A DNA stretch of 18,261 nt from Candidatus Dormiibacter sp. (GTDB lineage: Bacteria; Chloroflexota; Dormibacteria; UBA8260). Below, piece by piece: positions 15,244-18,261 of this stretch. Location: the NCBI GenBank assembly GCA_025450495.1, contig JANWHI010000059.1:1-18261 (forward strand), in the 5' to 3' direction. The notes beneath the pieces are model-generated. The model did not search any database and was not told where the DNA came from. It was given only the letters and a program-made list of their open reading frames with translations. Numbering within the stretch: the first letter of the stretch is position 1; the number at the start of each line of letters is the position of its first letter. Position numbers and translations under genes: made by a program.

Positions 15244-16560
15244 CTACTGGGGCAGGACTGCGCTGCGCCGCTGCGCGGTCTGCATCGATTCGTCGAGCAC
15301 CTCGAAGACGTGCATGACCCGAACCCCCGGGGCGTAGCGGGCCGCGCCCTTGCGCAGCTGCAGCAGGCACGAGACGTTCTCTGTGACGAGGACCTCGGCG
15401 CCGCTCGCCACCACGTGCTGGAACTTGCGCTCGAGGATGGCCTCGCTGCGCTCGGGTTGCTCATGGAAGTACAGGCCCGGACCGCCGCAGCACATCGCCG
15501 CCTCTTCGAGCGCGGCGATCTCCAGGCGTGGCACCTCGGCGAGCAGGCGTCGCGCCGCCGACCGCGCCGGTCCCTCGAGCGGCAGCGAGCAGGGCTCGTC
15601 GATGGCCACCCGCCAGCGCAGCGGTCCCAGCACGACGCGGTTGCCGGCGTCGTCGAGGAGCTCGGTGGCGAGCAGGGTCTTCTTGGCCACGCGCTGCGCG
15701 TCGATGTTGTGCTGCGGATCGTCCGCGAGGATCCTGTCGTACTGCCTGTAGTGCGCCGTGCATGAGGCCACGTCGCCGACGAGCGCGTCGACCTCGAGCT
15801 CGCGCAGCACATCGACGTTGGCTGCCGCCATGTCGGTCATCGCCTCGCGGTCACCAAGGGAGCGGGCAGGCAGTCCGCTGCACGCCAGGGGGGGCACGAC
15901 GACCTCGAAGCCGTTGGCGAGAAGCACCCGCATGGTGGCTTCGGTGGCGTGCGGCGCCGCGAGGTTCTGGTAGCAGCACACCAGAAAACCCACCCTGCCG
16001 CGGACCGGTTCGGACGCTGCCGGCAGGCTGCGCGCACGCTTGTGGGCGGTCTGTCGTGGCAATGGGCCGGCGTGCTCCATGAGCGCTCCGGCCGTGCCCA
16101 GCCAGCGGGTCAGGCCGGTGCGTCGCGCCAGCGCGTGCACCCCGGTCAGCTGGGCCGCTCGCGACAGCCTGTGCAGGAAGCGCAGCGCGCCGGGGCGGGG
16201 CAGCACCCAGCGGAACGCCATCGAGTGCCCGAAGGGATACCCCTCCTGCTCATGCAACTCCATCCGCGCGCGGCTCACGATCAGCGCGGTCGGGACGCCC
16301 GGCGCACAGGCGGCGACGCAGTTGTCGCAGGTGAGGCACGTCGACAGCGGACCATCGGCGATGTCGCGCAGCTCGAGGCGGCCCTCGATGGCGTCGCGGA
16401 TCAGGGCCACGCGTCCACGTGCGGTCTCCCACTCCACTGGATTGGTGACATAGGTGGGGCAGACCGCCTGGCAGAGCGAGCACTTGTTGCACTCGCTGGC
16501 GGCCTGGTACACGTCTTCGAGAAAGCGTGGTGGGACGGCGAGATCGGTCACCGGCGGCAT
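15244..16560 (-). CDS. GlcF-like iron-sulfur oxidoreductase subunit
   Basis: The 438-residue protein has two ferredoxin-type [4Fe-4S] motifs, C24-x2-C27-x2-C30-x3-C34-P and C75-x2-C78-x2-C81-x3-C85, followed by two cysteine-rich CCG-type domains (VCCYQN near 210; DEPCSL and MCCGGPGLYF near 330-365). This is the layout of glycolate oxidase subunit GlcF and the related Fe-S subunits of lactate and other 2-hydroxyacid dehydrogenases. It normally carries electrons from an FAD subunit (GlcD-like) to the quinone pool. No FAD subunit is present in the window, so its partner is elsewhere or outside the edge. The first CCG domain is a variant, with VCCYQN where relatives often have GCV. It is divergent from the ThyX gene, 56 bases apart. 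Confidence 0.9.
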   Translation of the reverse strand: MPPVTDLAVPPRFLEDVYQAASECNKCSLCQAVCPTYVTNPVEWETARGRVALIRDAIEGRLELRDIADGPLSTCLTCDNCVAACAPGVPTALIVSRARMELHEQEGYPFGHSMAFRWVLPRPGALRFLHRLSRAAQLTGVHALARRTGLTRWLGTAGALMEHAGPLPRQTAHKRARSLPAASEPVRGRVGFLVCCYQNLAAPHATEATMRVLLANGFEVVVPPLACSGLPARSLGDREAMTDMAAANVDVLRELEVDALVGDVASCTAHYRQYDRILADDPQHNIDAQRVAKKTLLATELLDDAGNRVVLGPLRWRVAIDEPCSLPLEGPARSAARRLLAEVPRLEIAALEEAAMCCGGPGLYFHEQPERSEAILERKFQHVVASGAEVLVTENVSCLLQLRKGAARYAPGVRVMHVFEVLDESMQTAQRRSAVLPQ

Positions 16561-16575
16561 TGTACGATGCTGTGT

Positions 16576-16591
16576 GAACCCTCTCGGGTTC
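16576..16591 (+). other. Leader hairpin upstream of the ThyX-family gene
   Basis: GAACCC (16576-16581) and GGGTTC (16586-16591) form a perfect six-base-pair stem with a TCTC loop, 25 bases before the ATG and upstream of GGAGG at 16608. TACGAT at 16563-16568 could be a -10 element, which would put the hairpin at the start of the transcript. A matching -35 is not evident. The role is inferred. Confidence 0.4.
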
Positions 16592-16616
16592 CCCCGGCCA
16601 AGCCCGTGGAGGTGCC

Positions 16617-18230
16617 ATGACCCAGGTTGCTCCCTCGCCCTCGGGCAGCCCGTCGACGTACTTCGCAGAGCCGTTCACGGACCAGGAACGAGCGGTGCTG
16701 TCGCGGTACGTGACCAATGTCGACGGTCCGGTGTTCGCACTCTCTGGGCTGCCGCAGGTGACCGCCGCAGCGCTGTTCGCCCGGTACAGCCGCAGCGCCA
16801 AGAGCCTGCGACGGCTGCTCCTCGACGAGTTCCTCGTGGGCGCGGCCGAACCCGGGAGCGACGTTCCTTCTGCGGATGCCGGCCGGGCTCGGGCAAGCGA
16901 CCTCTTCGGGCGCGTTCTTGCCGAGTACGGCGACGACTCCGTTGCTCAGCTCGCGGGTGTGCACATCGCCTGCGAGCAGGTGTCGCAGCCGCTCGCCAAG
17001 GCCATCGAATGGGGCAGGCTTGCCGGGTATCTCGAGCAGTCGACGCGGTACATCCCGTACACGGATCAGCGCGATGGCAGATATCGCTTCCACCTCGACG
17101 AGGCGGTGGCAGCGTCGCCGTCGTCCGCCGCGTATGTCGCCGCCATGGACGGGCTCTTCGACACCTACTGCGCGCTCCTCGATCCACTCAGGCAGCACCT
17201 CGACCGCACCATTCCTCGAGAGGAAGACGAAGCGGCGCGACGGCGGGCGATCCGTGCCCTTGCGCTTGACCTCCTCCGTGGCCTGCTGCCCGCCGGTACG
17301 GTCAGCAATGTCGGGGTGTTCGCTTCGCCGCAGGCGTACGAGCAGATGGTGCTGCGATTGCGTGCGCACCAGCTGCCGGAAGCGCGCGCTTACGCCGAGC
17401 TGGTTGCCGCCGAGCTGCAGAAGGTGGTCCCGGAATTCCTCACCCGTCTGGACCGCCCCGACCGTGGCGGTGTCTGGGTCGACTACCTCGCCGACACTGC
17501 CGCCGCACTCGAGGCCGCCGCCGTGGAGGTGGCGCCCACCCTTGAGCTGACCCCGGATGGTGTGGGCCTCGTCGACTGGACGCGCGACGGCGAGGACCGC
17601 ATCCTGGCGGCATCGTTGCTTCCTCACACCCGGACCACCCTGGAGAGCCTGCTCGCAATCGTGCGCGGCCTGCCCGCGCCGCGACGGGCCGAGTTGTTCG
17701 CGGCCGCGGTGGGGGAGAGGGGCAACCGCCGCCACCGCCCCGGGCGGGGTTTCGAACACTGCGAGTACACGTTCGAGTTGGTCTCTGATTACGGCGCTTT
17801 CCGCGATCTGCAGCGCCACCGGATGCTGACCATCCAGTGGCAGCCGCTGACGCCGGCGCTCGGCTTCGAGGTTCCCGGCACGGTGGAGGAGGCTGGCCTC
17901 GGAGCGCGCTGGCGCGCCGCGGTCGAGGAGGCGGAGGCAGCGTACGAGCTGCTCGCCGAGGACTTCCCCGAGCAGGCCCAGTACCTCGTGACCCTCGGTC
18001 ACCGGCTCCGCTACGTGATCAAGATGAACGCCCGCGAGGCGATCCATCTCATCGAGTTGCGGACCTCACCGCAGGGGCACCCCCACTACCGCCGCGTCGG
18101 CCAGGAGATGCATCGCCTCATCGACGAGGTGGCCGAGCACCACCTGGTTGCCGGTGCGATGCGGTTCGTGGGCTCCGACGACGTCCACCTCCCGCGCTAC
18201 GCCGCCGAGCGCGAAGGAGCCGGCGACTGA
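16617..18230 (+). CDS. Tandem two-domain ThyX-family (FAD-dependent thymidylate synthase-like) protein
   Basis: The protein is 537 residues long, about twice the usual 220-250 of ThyX. ATG at 16617 has GGAGG five bases upstream. The first half (about 20-280) keeps the opening RYSRS-KSLR element, the DDSVAQLA helix and QSTRY at 141-145, but the ThyX signature RHR is replaced by EWGR (131-134). The second half (about 375-525) keeps QRHR (399-402) and the NAREAIHLIELR helix (471-482), but its RHR is not followed by the usual S-x4-S-x-R-Y. The active site of ThyX is made from several subunits, so two half-sites might work together; loss of activity is the alternative. True ThyX makes dTMP from dUMP with methylenetetrahydrofolate and NADPH. 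I therefore call family membership firmly but the reaction only tentatively. Confidence 0.88.
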   Translation: MTQVAPSPSGSPSTYFAEPFTDQERAVLSRYVTNVDGPVFALSGLPQVTAAALFARYSRSAKSLRRLLLDEFLVGAAEPGSDVPSADAGRARASDLFGRVLAEYGDDSVAQLAGVHIACEQVSQPLAKAIEWGRLAGYLEQSTRYIPYTDQRDGRYRFHLDEAVAASPSSAAYVAAMDGLFDTYCALLDPLRQHLDRTIPREEDEAARRRAIRALALDLLRGLLPAGTVSNVGVFASPQAYEQMVLRLRAHQLPEARAYAELVAAELQKVVPEFLTRLDRPDRGGVWVDYLADTAAALEAAAVEVAPTLELTPDGVGLVDWTRDGEDRILAASLLPHTRTTLESLLAIVRGLPAPRRAELFAAAVGERGNRRHRPGRGFEHCEYTFELVSDYGAFRDLQRHRMLTIQWQPLTPALGFEVPGTVEEAGLGARWRAAVEEAEAAYELLAEDFPEQAQYLVTLGHRLRYVIKMNAREAIHLIELRTSPQGHPHYRRVGQEMHRLIDEVAEHHLVAGAMRFVGSDDVHLPRYAAEREGAGD

Positions 18231-18237
18231 TCTCGCC

Positions 18238-18257
18238 AGCGCGCCGAGTGGCGCGTT
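18238..18257 (+). terminator. Terminator-like hairpin after the ThyX-family gene
   Basis: CGCGCC (18240-18245) and GGCGCG (18250-18255) form a perfect GC stem with a GAGT loop, extendable by two weaker pairs, and are followed by TTTC. It starts about ten bases after the stop codon. This is a plausible rho-independent terminator, although the T-run is short and the window ends here. Confidence 0.6.
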
Positions 18258-18261
18258 TCAA

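Noticed and set aside
16548..18047. Long open frame (about 499 codons) on the minus strand opposite the ThyX-family gene
   Set aside because: It is a mirror of a strong coding gene in high-GC DNA; its translation is His/Arg/Gly-rich, shows no motif, and the + strand protein has clear family residues throughout.

Overview
The window comes from a high-GC bacterial chromosome. GTG starts are frequent, several genes overlap by GTGA, and a coproheme decarboxylase (HemQ) and a flavin-type thymidylate synthase relative are present. This fits Actinomycetota or a Chloroflexota/Dormibacterota-like lineage. The assignment is inferred from gene content and base composition only; there is no rRNA here to settle it.

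Left part (1-6603): a tRNA-Pro(UGG), cut by the window edge, is followed by a strong hairpin and then two large convergent genes for exported proteins. The first is about 1,490 residues long, with a signal peptide, an L-type-lectin-like domain, a linking beta domain, eleven tandem Ig-like repeats and a C-terminal membrane anchor. The second is a cysteine-rich parallel beta-helix (pectin-lyase fold) protein, also with a signal peptide and a C-terminal hydrophobic segment ending in an arginine-rich tail. The two stop codons lie about 25 bases apart. They look like a pair of cell-surface proteins, probably for adhesion or glycan contact.

Middle part (6791-11036): an unrecognised 257-residue protein, then a HAD phosphatase translationally coupled to a PP2C serine/threonine phosphatase, a 64-residue zinc-finger-like protein and a four-helix membrane protein, all on +. 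On the minus strand are a thioredoxin-fold [2Fe-2S] ferredoxin, in which one cysteine ligand position is histidine, and a YtxH-like protein. A DUF6941-like beta protein follows on +.

Right part (11059-18261): a 3-hydroxyacyl-CoA dehydrogenase on minus is divergent from a tightly packed + strand run. That run comprises a degenerate response-regulator-receiver protein, an M20 amidohydrolase, a hotdog acyl-CoA thioesterase and HemQ, and a 60-residue helical protein follows. A GlcF-like iron-sulfur protein on minus is divergent from a tandem two-domain ThyX-family protein. A terminator-like hairpin closes the window. Most of the right part is ordinary metabolism (acyl-CoA and amide turnover, heme, nucleotides).

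The least ordinary items are the alternating A/B organisation of the Ig repeats, the surface-protein pair beside the tRNA, the Cys3-His ferredoxin, and the ThyX protein whose signature motif seems split between two degenerate halves.
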